From the NCBI GenBank assembly GCA_016719815.1, contig JADJYK010000001.1:372001-436000 (forward strand): a stretch of DNA of 64,000 nucleotides, read 5' to 3'. Source of the DNA: Chitinophagaceae bacterium. Its GTDB lineage: Bacteria > Bacteroidota > Bacteroidia > Chitinophagales > Chitinophagaceae. Of the stretch, positions 45,831 to 54,952 are shown piece after piece; the first letter of the stretch is position 1; each line of letters starts with the position of its first letter. The translations under genes were made by a program, and so were the position numbers. A model generated the notes under the pieces. The model was not told the DNA's origin, did no database searches, and saw only the letters and a program-made list of their open reading frames with translations.

Positions 45831-46733
45831 ATGAAAAGATTTCAATTATATGCTTTGATTGCAGCAATAAGCGTATTTGCTAATACTGCATCAGCACAAG
45901 ATGAAGATTTGCTGAGCATGGTTGGAGGTGATGAAAAGCCCCAGAAAGAAAGAGTGAAATATGCTTTCAAATCTCCAAGGGTGATAAACAGTCATTCCAT
46001 CGAATTTCTGAATCCAGGTACGTTGGATTTTCGTATCCTGCACCGCTTTGGCCAATTAGACCAGGGATATAAGAATTTCTTTGGGCTTGACCAGGCCAGT
46101 ATGCGAATGAGTTTTGACTTTGGTATTATGCACAACCTGATGGCCGGAGTAGGGCGTAGTACATTTAAGAAAGAACTGGATGCTTTTGTAAAATATGCGC
46201 CTATCCGGCAGTCAACTGGCGGTAAGTTAAGCTCTCCAGTTACGTTAGCCCTGGTGTCAGGTATTACAATGGATGGTATGCCATGGGCAGACCCCAGCCG
46301 TACCAATTATTTTACATCCCGGCTGGCATATTATTTTCAGGCAATAATTGGCCGTAAGTTTAGCGAAGGATTCTCATTGCAAGTGTCGCCAACGATGGTG
46401 CATAGAAACCTGGTGCAGCTAGAAGGCGACCCTAACAATATTTATGCATTAGGTGTTGGAGGACGTTTAAAACTTTCTAAACGGATTGCACTCACATGGG
46501 ATTATAACCATGTGCTGGTGGGAATGCCTGACAGTGGTTATTATAACCCTTTGTCAGTCGGTGTGGATATTGAAACAGGCGGGCATGTCTTTCAGTTACA
46601 TTTTTCTAATGCCACCGGCATGAACGAAAGGGCTTTTATAACTGAAACAACGGGCAACTGGGGCAAAGGTGAGGTGCGGTTTGGCTTTAACCTGTCAAGA
46701 GTATTTCAGTTAAAGAAAAAAAAGAAAGATTAA
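45831..46733 (+). CDS. DUF5777 beta-barrel outer-membrane protein
   Basis: 300 residues with a signal peptide (YALIAAISVFANTASAQ) and many alternating-hydrophobic strands, ending ...FGFNLSRVFQLKKKKKD. Motifs such as INSHSIEFLNPGTLDFRILH and LDQASMRMSFDFGIMHNLM fit the DUF5777 family. It is probably an outer-membrane barrel. It closes the cluster with the two cytochrome lipoproteins, OB-fold protein and YceI. Confidence 0.85.
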   Translation: MKRFQLYALIAAISVFANTASAQDEDLLSMVGGDEKPQKERVKYAFKSPRVINSHSIEFLNPGTLDFRILHRFGQLDQGYKNFFGLDQASMRMSFDFGIMHNLMAGVGRSTFKKELDAFVKYAPIRQSTGGKLSSPVTLALVSGITMDGMPWADPSRTNYFTSRLAYYFQAIIGRKFSEGFSLQVSPTMVHRNLVQLEGDPNNIYALGVGGRLKLSKRIALTWDYNHVLVGMPDSGYYNPLSVGVDIETGGHVFQLHFSNATGMNERAFITETTGNWGKGEVRFGFNLSRVFQLKKKKKD

Positions 46734-46784
46734 CCCTGCTGAAAAACTAGAATATGAAAGTGCTGCTGTTAACCAGGGGCACTT

Positions 46785-46792
46785 TATTTTTG
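46785..46792 (+). promoter_or_regulatory. TAnnTTTG -7 element upstream of nitroreductase
   Basis: TATTTTTG ends 13 nt before ATG 46806. Confidence 0.45.
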
Positions 46793-46805
46793 TAAAAACT
46801 GTTAT

Positions 46806-47387
46806 ATGGACACCTCAGCATTCAATCAGTTGGTTCGTAGCCGCCGTTCGGTTTGGCCCGATCAGTTCGATTCCAACAAAAAAGTTGATGATACCATCAT
46901 TCGAGAAATTCTTACTAATGCTATCTGGGCACCAAATCATGGTAGGGAAGAACCCTGGCATTTTACTGTTTTTGCTGGCGAAGGATTAAAAAAATTGGCA
47001 CATTTTCAAAGCGAATTATATAAGCAATTGGCCGGTGATAAGTTTAAGGAAATAACCTATGGAAAACTTCAGCAAAATCCATTAAAGGCATCGCATATAA
47101 TAGCTATTGGAATGAGAAAAAGCAGTAATAAGCATGTTCCGGAAGTTGAAGATATAGAGGCTGTGGCTTGTGCTGTACAGAATATCTATCTCTCATTAAC
47201 TGCCTATGGTCTGGGTGGGTATTGGGGGAGTGGTGGTATTACTTATTATAATGAAGCAAAATCCTTTTTCGGCTTAGGCGATCAAGACAGGCTGCTTGGC
47301 TTTTTTTACATTGGTCATATAGGGGTACCTTCAACGGGGAGCACAAGAAAACCACTGGAAGAGAAAGTAACCTGGGTTAGCAGTTGA
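46806..47387 (+). CDS. Nitroreductase-family flavoprotein
   Basis: 193-residue FMN-dependent NAD(P)H oxidoreductase of the nitroreductase fold. RSRRSVWPDQF at the N-terminus holds the FMN-phosphate Arg residues, APNHGREEPWHFTVF follows, and GLGGYWGSGGITYYNEAKSF is the second FMN region. The true substrate is unknown. It has its own likely promoter and is followed by the SET gene. Confidence 0.9.
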   Translation: MDTSAFNQLVRSRRSVWPDQFDSNKKVDDTIIREILTNAIWAPNHGREEPWHFTVFAGEGLKKLAHFQSELYKQLAGDKFKEITYGKLQQNPLKASHIIAIGMRKSSNKHVPEVEDIEAVACAVQNIYLSLTAYGLGGYWGSGGITYYNEAKSFFGLGDQDRLLGFFYIGHIGVPSTGSTRKPLEEKVTWVSS

Positions 47388-47451
47388 AAAAAGAAGAATA
47401 AAAAAAAGAAATTGAAAGATGAAATCATTGTTGCGTAATCTATAAGAAAAA

Positions 47452-47883
47452 ATGAAACAGCAAATACATACACCTGCGTATAAAATTCTTTATCCTCTTA
47501 GAATTGCAAAAAGTAATATCGCCGGTAAAGGAGCGTATGCATTATCCACTATACCGGCAAGACGAAAAATCGGTGATCTTGGCGGTGTTATCATAACTAT
47601 GAAAGAAGCGATGAAACTGATCAAAGACCAAAAGGTAATTAATCTTGTGGAACTGGATAATGACCTTGCCTTGAATGCTTCTGCTAATCCCAATGACATC
47701 CGGTTTATTAATCATTCTTGTAGTCCTAACACTTTTATGCGGGTGATGAGAGACAGGGTAGAATTTTATGCGTTGCGTAATATAAAAATGGGAGAGGAGC
47801 TGAGTTGCGATTATGGTGAAACACACCACGAAGGCACATTGCCCTGCAAGTGTGGCGCAAAAAAATGCAGGGGCTTTATCTGA
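47452..47883 (+). CDS. SET-domain lysine methyltransferase-like protein
   Basis: 143 residues forming a minimal SET domain: SNIAGKGAYALSTIPARRKIGD, then the SAM/pseudoknot motifs RFINHSCSPNTFM and GEELSCDYGE, and a post-SET-like CKCGAKKCRGF zinc motif. SET enzymes methylate protein lysines. The target in this bacterium is unknown. It sits between nitroreductase and cytochrome c peroxidase genes. Confidence 0.87.
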   Translation: MKQQIHTPAYKILYPLRIAKSNIAGKGAYALSTIPARRKIGDLGGVIITMKEAMKLIKDQKVINLVELDNDLALNASANPNDIRFINHSCSPNTFMRVMRDRVEFYALRNIKMGEELSCDYGETHHEGTLPCKCGAKKCRGFI

Positions 47884-47895
47884 CAACAAAAAATT

Positions 47896-48947
47896 GTGAG
47901 AAAGCTGATTATTTTAAGTGCTTTTGTTGTGGCGATTGCTTTGGTTTCTTCTTTTGCAAAGGAGAGTCTGCGCAGTATTTATTCCCGGCCTGCAACTCAA
48001 TGGCCAAAGCCTTTTATAGATAGTGGTGTACAATGGACAGAGTTAGGAGTACTGCCTGCCAGCCCTGTTGAAAAGAATAAAGATTCCTTAGAACACATTA
48101 TAGAATTAGGAAAAGCTTTGTTTTTCGATACAAGGTTGAGTGGTTCCGGAAAAATTAGTTGTGGAACCTGTCATCAGCCTGAATTGAACTGGACGGATGG
48201 AAAGGAAAAGTCAATAGGCCATGATGGTGCAATAAATAAAAGTAATTCCCCAACCATACAGAATAGTTGGTTTTATAATCGCTTATTCTGGGATGGCCGT
48301 TCCACCGGTTTGCAAGATCAGGCCTTTGGGCCCATTAACAGCGAAACAGAGATGCATAGTGAAATGCCGGAAGTAATTTCAAAGCTTCGAAGAGTCAAAC
48401 AATACCGGGAAATGTTTAAGAAGGCATTTGGAGACGATTTTATTGAGCCCGACAGGATGACTACGGCGATAGCAACATTTGAAAAACTATCATTAGCAGG
48501 AAGACAAGATTTGATGAGTTTCTGGAGGGGAATAAAAATGCGCTAACGAATAGTGAAATCCGGGGTCTGCATATATTTCGGATAAAAGCCCGTTGTATGA
48601 ACTGCCACTATGGGGCATTATTTACAGATAATCAGTTTCATAATGCGGGGTTCTCAGGCAACGATGCAGGTCGTTACAAAGTATCGCATAAAGGCGGGGA
48701 CGTAGGGAAATTCAAAACTCCCTCCCTGCGTGATGTTATGAAAACCGGCCCTTGGATGCATGATGGAGCACAGGCAGATATGGGAAAAATAATTGAGTCT
48801 TTTGATAAGGGGGCAATGTCTTTTAATACAGACAAGCTAATCAGGCCACTTGGCCTTTCCCGGAAAGAAAAGGAAGACTTACTTGCTTTTATGAATGCAA
48901 TTTCAGCTCCGCCTGTAGAATTCATTAAACCTGTAATACCTGATTAA
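47896..48947 (+). CDS. Cytochrome c peroxidase (MauG/CcpA family), frameshifted
   Basis: About 350 residues. Exported (LIILSAFVVAIALVSSF), with two haem motifs: CGTCHQ in the N-terminal domain and CMNCHY in the C-terminal domain. FFDTRLSGSGKISCGTCH, WDGRSTGLQDQAFGP and FKTPSLRDVMKTGPWMHDG are classic family motifs. It reduces hydrogen peroxide with electrons from cytochromes in the periplasm. The frame breaks at the A run 48482-48486; one more A gives TFEKTIISRKTRFDEFLEG. GTG 47896 is the start, 12 bp after the SET gene. Confidence 0.93.
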
Positions 48948-49017
48948 GCAACTTTTTCGCCTAAAAATATATCTTCGTTCTCCTAACAAAAACTAAAACA
49001 ATAACAACAATTAACTC

Positions 49018-49497
49018 ATGAAGAAATTATTTATCACATTTCTGTTAGCCGGAACCGGATTATTGGCAAATGCCCAACCGCCTGCCGGAGATGCAAAGCC
49101 GGGAGAATGGTATGGAGAGAAAGTAAGTACGGACAATGCATTAAGCATTAAGGATGTTGCGGCAAAACTGAACGGCGGCTCCCCCGACTTTGAAGATGTA
49201 AAAGTAACGGGCAAGGTGGTGGAAGTATGTCCCAAAAAAGGTTGCTGGGTAAAACTCGAACTGGATAATGGCCAGGCTGCAATGGTAAAAATGAAAGATT
49301 ACGGTTTCTTTCTGCCGCTGGCAGCAAAAGGAAAGACCGTGGTGATTGATGGTTCTGTAAAAATGAAAACCACTTCGGTAGCCGAACTAAAACACTACGC
49401 TGAAGATGCTAAAAAGTCACAGGAGGAAATAGACGCTATCACAAAGCCGGAAAAAGAAGTAAGAATTATGGCTAAAGGAATTGTAGTGGTAGAGTAG
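49018..49497 (+). CDS. DUF4920 exported protein
   Basis: 159 residues with a signal peptide (LFITFLLAGTGLLANAQ). The body matches DUF4920: VKVTGKVVEVCPKKGCWVKLEL with two Cys five residues apart, then VKMKDYGFFLPLAAKGKTVVIDG. This OB-like domain has no defined function, and the Cys pair may bind metal or form a disulfide. It is followed by a terminator hairpin. Confidence 0.88.
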   Translation: MKKLFITFLLAGTGLLANAQPPAGDAKPGEWYGEKVSTDNALSIKDVAAKLNGGSPDFEDVKVTGKVVEVCPKKGCWVKLELDNGQAAMVKMKDYGFFLPLAAKGKTVVIDGSVKMKTTSVAELKHYAEDAKKSQEEIDAITKPEKEVRIMAKGIVVVE

Positions 49498-49498
49498 C

Positions 49499-50523
49499 TT
49501 AGTCTGTTTTACAAAATGGAAAAAGAGGCTGCGCAGACGGCCTCTTTTTTTTATTTTTCAAAATTTCTTTTTTCATCTCTATCACCCAGATACCTCTTAA
49601 TTGGCCAGTATCATATCCTGTTGCTCTGTCTGCAGGATACAATGCCCCGATTCGTTGGAGCGTCGAAGGTTTAATTTGTTCGGCTTTCTTACCATGGCAT
49701 TGCAGGCACATTTTATCTGCCAGTATGGGATAATATCCTGTTACTTTTCCATTCTCTTCAATTGTTTTTGGCATTATTTTTCCGCCTTTGCCCAGTATTT
49801 CTTTTCCCTGGTTTATATAACTAAGTTCCGAAGGATTAGCAGTATTCTTGGGGTTTCGGTTTTTGTCAGAAACTCTTTTAACAATTGCATGATAAACGGC
49901 AGACATGCTGTCTGTAAGTGGCAGGGCTTTGGTTGAACAAAATTCAATAGCACCTTCAGTTCCTTTTGAAGCAATGGCATTCAGCAGATTCTTGCCAAGT
50001 ATGCTTTTTGTTTCCATAGATATTCTCATTCCTTTGTCGATATAAGAAAGCTGGTCTATTGGGATGGAATGCTTTTTCTTCTCTGCTTCAAAGTGACTGG
50101 CATACCAGCTATCTTCTTCCAGGTTTGTTTTATACATATATACTCCCATTTGAGTTATCTGTTCTTTGCTATAGCTCGTTCTGGGCATTGGCCCGAATTT
50201 TTTTAACGCATCATGCATCCTGATTTTGCCGGTAGATGGGTTGTTCAGGTATTCAGCGAAGCTGGCTATAAACTCTTCCTGCCCGGTATTTGTTGTTAAA
50301 TAGGCTTTCTTTATTTCGCTAAGTGATGGCGCTACTGGTTTTTCAAAGTTGGGGTTTGGACTGTGACAATTAAAACAGCCACTTTCCAGCAACTGAAATC
50401 CTTTGCTAAAATCGCTATTTTTTAGTTCAGTCTTTTCTTGTTGGTTTGCCTCAAAACAGCCGGGCAGATTAACTATTATGACCAGAGTACCCAGAAACTT
50501 TGAATAGTTTTTATATTACTCAT
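49499..50523 (-). CDS. DUF3365 di-haem lipoprotein, frameshifted near its start
   Basis: About 341 residues. The visible long frame starts inside the protein; extending it upstream gives NYSKFLGTLVIIVNLPGCFEANQQE, a lipobox (LPGC), which joins to ATG 50523 (MSNIK) if one base is added at the T run 50508-50512 (plus strand). The N-terminal unit has GCFNCHSPNPNFEKP (CX2CH) and the C-terminal DUF3365 domain ends with MCLQCHGKKAEQIKP. DUF3365 is a haem-binding sensor-like domain. This lipoprotein may be an electron carrier or haem sensor in the envelope. Confidence 0.82.
49520..49552. terminator. Bidirectional terminator
   Basis: AAAAAGAGGC (49520-49529) pairs with GCCTCTTTTT (49539 onwards), with a T run on the plus strand and an A run that is a T run on the minus. 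It lies inside the 3' end of the minus-strand DUF3365 gene and just after the DUF4920 gene, so it mainly serves the latter. Confidence 0.75.
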
Positions 50524-50682
50524 TTATATCTCAATCTTTAAGGATGGACAAAACTATGAGCCCTTTCTTGAGGCATTTGCGACTTTTGTTACAAATCATT
50601 GCCTGCAAATAACTGTCTTGCGAGTATTCTTTTTTCTGTACCCGACTGCCGAACCTGTTTAACTTTGTATTTAAATACGTAT

Positions 50683-51549
50683 ATGACGAATGGTGGAAAA
50701 AATACAATTGTATGTAAAGTACTGGTGTTTTTGTTTGGCATTTTTCTTTTTTCTTGTAGCTCTGATGAACATAGACCCGTTGCAAGGGAATTGAACAAAG
50801 AAGATTACCTGCGCATTAAAGATTCTGTACTTAAGAACAAAATAAATGATACCTCTGACATTTCTAATCTCTTTGATAAAAATACCTATAACCCTGCGGC
50901 AGATACTGCCGGCGAGTTGTTGATTAATTTAGGCCATATCTACCAGTTGGACAGTTCTGTTATAATTAAGTTTGACACCAGTTTTAGCAAAGAATTATCT
51001 CAGGGGAATCCAAAAGATACCATCGTAGCCGGTAAAGAAGTATTCACTTATGATCTTCATAAGATTACAGTAAAGGAGGTTGCTTCGTTGAGGTACAATC
51101 TTGATATGATACGCCGGGCAAAATCGAATGATACTCTTTTTGCTTTTTGCAAACGGGATTCCTGCCCCGTTTGGGCTAATGTTTCTAAAACGAAGCAGCA
51201 ATTATTTCTTTATATGAATGGTGAACTGCTCGATTCTTTCAAAGTTTCAACCGGAATGAAGAAATTTGAAACACCTGATTTTGATACTAAACCAAGCGGT
51301 TTGATGTTTAAGAAGTATACATCCAAACAATATCCCGGGGGTAACTACAATGGACTTGGTAATATGCCATATGCTGTATTTATCAGGGGTGGTTATGCCA
51401 TTCACGGCACCACTGTTAGTAATATCCGGAAATTGGGCACAAGAGCATCGCATGGATGCGTAAGACTGCACCCGGATTATGCCCATATTTTTTTTGAACT
51501 GGTAAAATTTGCCGGACCAGAAAATGTATGGATTACAGTGACGGACTAA
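50683..51549 (+). CDS. L,D-transpeptidase (YkuD) lipoprotein
   Basis: 288 residues. KVLVFLFGIFLFSCSSDE gives a lipobox. The C-terminal YkuD domain has QLFLYMNGELLDSFKVSTG, YAVFIRGGYAIHG and the catalytic motif RASHGCVRLHPDYA with the nucleophile Cys. It forms L,D-crosslinks or attaches proteins to peptidoglycan. ATG 50683 (MTNGGKNTIV) is preferred over the longer upstream opening. It overlaps the ChaN-like gene end by 4 bp in convergent orientation. Confidence 0.9.
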   Translation: MTNGGKNTIVCKVLVFLFGIFLFSCSSDEHRPVARELNKEDYLRIKDSVLKNKINDTSDISNLFDKNTYNPAADTAGELLINLGHIYQLDSSVIIKFDTSFSKELSQGNPKDTIVAGKEVFTYDLHKITVKEVASLRYNLDMIRRAKSNDTLFAFCKRDSCPVWANVSKTKQQLFLYMNGELLDSFKVSTGMKKFETPDFDTKPSGLMFKKYTSKQYPGGNYNGLGNMPYAVFIRGGYAIHGTTVSNIRKLGTRASHGCVRLHPDYAHIFFELVKFAGPENVWITVTD

Positions 51550-52422
51550 TATGTTTTTTTTAACTCCGGATTAGTAATGATAATATAATCTCCAAGGTAA
51601 CTGAATTTTTCCCAATCAGGATTATCATAACTTTCATCCGGAAAGCAACTGATGTTCAGAATTTTCAGCTTTTTATTTCGCATGGCAAGTTGAGCAGCCG
51701 TACCCAGTTTTTCATCACTGTGAAATTTTCCCACGCAATGAAATACTTTCTGTCTTTTATTTTTTTCAGGTAACTGTAAATGCTGTAACTCATTCCGGCA
51801 TCCCACAGGCTTTGGCTGTGATATACTCTTGGATTATTACCTCCGGGACTCCCTTTCATGGTTTCAAAAAATTTTTCCCGGTAACGGCCTGTCAGCGTAT
51901 CAAATGGTAACGGCGGCATTAATTTTTTTGCGTCCTTCGATAAACTGTCAAGAAATGCCATGCCGCGGCGGCTTACCATCGTTACATATCTTCTGGGTGG
52001 GTTGGCGGCAATTACCGGTATGCCATTTTGCTTTGCATGTTCAATCAACGGACGATAATCTCTATAATTACTCCACAGCCTTACATCTTTGGAAAAACGG
52101 GCCTCGTCAATCTTGCCTTCCAGGTATTCGTTTAATACCAATTGGCCATCAGTTTCAAACATCTCAAGGCTGAGGGCAATTTGCTTTCCATAAATAGAAA
52201 CCAGTTCTCTTAAGATTTTATTTTCGAGGTAATGGCCAATGCTGTCGTTATGCTCTTCTCCAAAAAAAGCACATCAGCATTTATCATTTGGCTCACAATT
52301 TTTTCGACCCGCACCGTTTGTTTTGCTTTGGTGTCATAAATTTTATAGTGAACAAACATGCTATCCTGGGAGAAAAGAATTGTTGAAAACAGTAATGCAA
52401 TAACAACAAATAGCTGCTTCAT
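51546..52422 (-). CDS. ChaN-family haem-binding protein, frameshifted twice
   Basis: About 292 residues, joined from three frames. A signal peptide (LFVVIALLFSTILFSQ) is followed by NADVLFFGEEHNDSIGHYLE, then ALSLEMFETDGQLVLNEYLEG, AANPPRRYVTMVSRRGM and KVFHCVGKFHSDEKLGTA. These fit the ChaN/DUF399 family, which binds haem and is often iron-regulated. Breaks lie at the A run 52262-52268 and at TTT 51747-51749 (plus strand); in both cases one more base restores the frame. It is divergent from the FecA-like receptor gene. Confidence 0.86.
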
Positions 52423-52534
52423 ATTATTTATTTGTATGAATGTAAACCATGTTTTCCATTTTCCGTAAACCGTTTTCCCGATCCGGCATCACTTACTATT
52501 TAGTTCAGTTTTTCTTTGCGGTCAAATATTATAT

Positions 52535-54742
52535 ATGCGTAGACGATTTTTAGTATTTGCCGGAATTATCTTTTCCTTTTTTACATCTGCACAGGAAAAT
52601 AAGAAAGTTTTTCACGATGACTCTACAAATCCTAAACATAAATACCTTCCCGATATAACAGTTGTAGGCAGAAACAGCCGCAGCGACTACCAGCAGATGC
52701 CCGAGGTGGTGGGGACTTCAATCTATGCCGGTAAAAAGAATGCTCTGATAGTATTAGATAATGTGCAGGGTAATGTGGTTACCAATACAATGAGGCAGGT
52801 ACTGGCAAAAGTGCCCGGCATTCAGGTATGGGAAAGTGACCCGAGCGGAATTCAGATCGGAATTGGAGCCAGGGGGCTAAGCCCAAACAGAAGCTGGGAA
52901 TTCAACATCCGCCAAAACGGATATGATATTGCCGCCGACCCATTCGGCTATCCGGAAGCTTATTACAACCCACAGTTGCAGGCCGTACAGCGGATTGAAG
53001 TAGTGAGAGGGCAGGGCTCTTTGCAATATGGGCCACAGTTTGGTGGCCTCGTCAATTACATTCTTAGAAATGGTAGTGAGATAAATAAAAAAGTTGAGTT
53101 TGAAACACAGCAAACTGTGGGCAGCAATGCAATGTTCAACAGCTTTAATGCCATTGGGGGTAAAACAAAAAAATGGCATTATTATTCTTTCTTCGACCAC
53201 CGCAATGGCGACGGATGGAGAAACAACAGCAGGTACTATACAAATGCAGCTTATGGAACGGCAACATACCTGCTTTCACAAAAAATCAAATTGACGGCAG
53301 AGATAATGCATTCACATATCCGTAGTCAGCAACCAGGTGGTTTAACAGACGTACAATTAAAACAAGCCCCCCGGCAAAGTTTCAGAAGCCGAAATTGGTT
53401 TGATATCAGTTGGGCAACACCTGCGTTGATTTTAAATTATCAGTTAAATGATAAAGCCAGATTGAATACAAAAGTTTTTGCCACAATTGGAAACAGAAAC
53501 AGTGTTGGCTTCTTACAAACAATTACGGTTAAGGATAGTATCAATTCTGCCACTGGTCAATACAACAACAGAGCCATTCAGGCAGATAAGTACAGAAATT
53601 TTGGAATGGAAAGCCGGCTCCTTACAGATTATAGTTTTGCTGGAATGAAGAATACCTTATCGGCAGGAATGCGCCTGTATGCCGGAACAACTTTCCGGCA
53701 GGCAGATGGAAAAGGAACAACCGGCAGTGATTATGATATTACTGAAATAGGTAACTATCCGAGAGACATTGAATTTGAATCCGCTAATGCTGCGGTTTTT
53801 GCGGAGAATATTTTCAGGATTACAGATAAATTATTAATTGTCCCCGGCATTCGTTTTGAATGGCTGAAAGGAACAGCAGCAGGACGAAACGGATTTGCTT
53901 CAAATGGCAGCGAGATTCTGTTGCAAAGTATTACACGAAGCCGCAGCTTTATTTTAGCAGGAATAGGAACAGAATATCATATATCAAATACGGAACTATA
54001 TGCAAATTTTTCTCAGGCATACCGGCCAATACAATTTGCCAATCTGCAGGCACCGCCCACCACAGACGTGGTTGATCAGGAACTGAAAGATTCAAAGGGA
54101 TATAATATTGATTTTGGTTACAGGGGAAAAGTGAAAAACTACCTGCAGTTTGATGTAAGTATCTTTTACCTGCAGTACAATAACAGGATTGGAACAGTTA
54201 CAGTGGCCGGCACACCATCATACCGCCTCATCACAAATGTGGGCAACAACACCAGCAAAGGTTTGGAGGGATATGCAGAGTTTAACCCGTGGAGGGCATT
54301 TGTAAAAGACACCAAGGCGGATATTATAGTTTTCGGTTCATACGGGTACACCGATGCAAAGTATAGCACTGAACATAAAGACGCAGCTACAAAAGGAAAG
54401 AGAGTTGAAAATGCACCGATGAATATCTTTCGTGGTGGCATTACAGCGGGGTATAAATCATTCATGCTTACTGCACAATTAAGTTATGTGGATAAAGCAT
54501 ACAGCGATGCAAATAATACTGAAACCCCTTCGGTTAACGGAAATAATGGCCTGATTTCATCGTATACCGTAATTGATATAACTGCTGCTTATAAAGCAAA
54601 TAAAACGGTTACATTAAAAGGGGGAATAAATAATTTGGCTGATAAGATTTACTTTACCCGCAGAGCCGGAGGCTATCCGGGTCCGGGTGCATTGCCAGCC
54701 GATGGAAGAACATTCTTCCTGAGTGTGAGTGCCAAATTTTGA
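52535..54742 (+). CDS. TonB-dependent receptor, FecA-like
   Basis: 735-residue outer-membrane receptor. Signal LVFAGIIFSFFTSAQ; plug with RQVLAKVPGIQVWESDPSG, IGARGLSPNRSWEFNIRQNG and RGQGSLQYGPQFGGLVNYILRNG, close to the ferric citrate receptor family; the barrel ends ...GRTFFLSVSAKF. It lies between a ChaN-like gene and a second receptor with HmuY, so ferric siderophore or citrate uptake is likely. No FecI/FecR pair is nearby. Intact frame, strong family match. Confidence 0.9.
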   Translation: MRRRFLVFAGIIFSFFTSAQENKKVFHDDSTNPKHKYLPDITVVGRNSRSDYQQMPEVVGTSIYAGKKNALIVLDNVQGNVVTNTMRQVLAKVPGIQVWESDPSGIQIGIGARGLSPNRSWEFNIRQNGYDIAADPFGYPEAYYNPQLQAVQRIEVVRGQGSLQYGPQFGGLVNYILRNGSEINKKVEFETQQTVGSNAMFNSFNAIGGKTKKWHYYSFFDHRNGDGWRNNSRYYTNAAYGTATYLLSQKIKLTAEIMHSHIRSQQPGGLTDVQLKQAPRQSFRSRNWFDISWATPALILNYQLNDKARLNTKVFATIGNRNSVGFLQTITVKDSINSATGQYNNRAIQADKYRNFGMESRLLTDYSFAGMKNTLSAGMRLYAGTTFRQADGKGTTGSDYDITEIGNYPRDIEFESANAAVFAENIFRITDKLLIVPGIRFEWLKGTAAGRNGFASNGSEILLQSITRSRSFILAGIGTEYHISNTELYANFSQAYRPIQFANLQAPPTTDVVDQELKDSKGYNIDFGYRGKVKNYLQFDVSIFYLQYNNRIGTVTVAGTPSYRLITNVGNNTSKGLEGYAEFNPWRAFVKDTKADIIVFGSYGYTDAKYSTEHKDAATKGKRVENAPMNIFRGGITAGYKSFMLTAQLSYVDKAYSDANNTETPSVNGNNGLISSYTVIDITAAYKANKTVTLKGGINNLADKIYFTRRAGGYPGPGALPADGRTFFLSVSAKF

Positions 54743-54762
54743 TTGTTTTGTTAGAGTTACGG

Positions 54763-54788
54763 AAGCCTTCCCTTTCCAGGGAGGGCTT
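54763..54788 (+). terminator. Terminator-like hairpin after the FecA-like gene
   Basis: AAGCCTTCCC/GGGAGGGCTT with one G-U pair and loop TTTCCA (54773-54778). It shares this loop with the hairpin at 58474. Confidence 0.75.
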
Positions 54789-54952
54789 TAATGTTTAAAC
54801 AATAAGACGATGACACAGCTCATGTAACGACATGATTTACTTTTCTTTACTGTCATTTTATTGTAAAAGATGTTTCAACTTCAAATTCCTGACAGAGATA
54901 TGATAAAAGACAAATTCGATTAAAGAACATTTGCATCCTTAATTAAAAAGGT

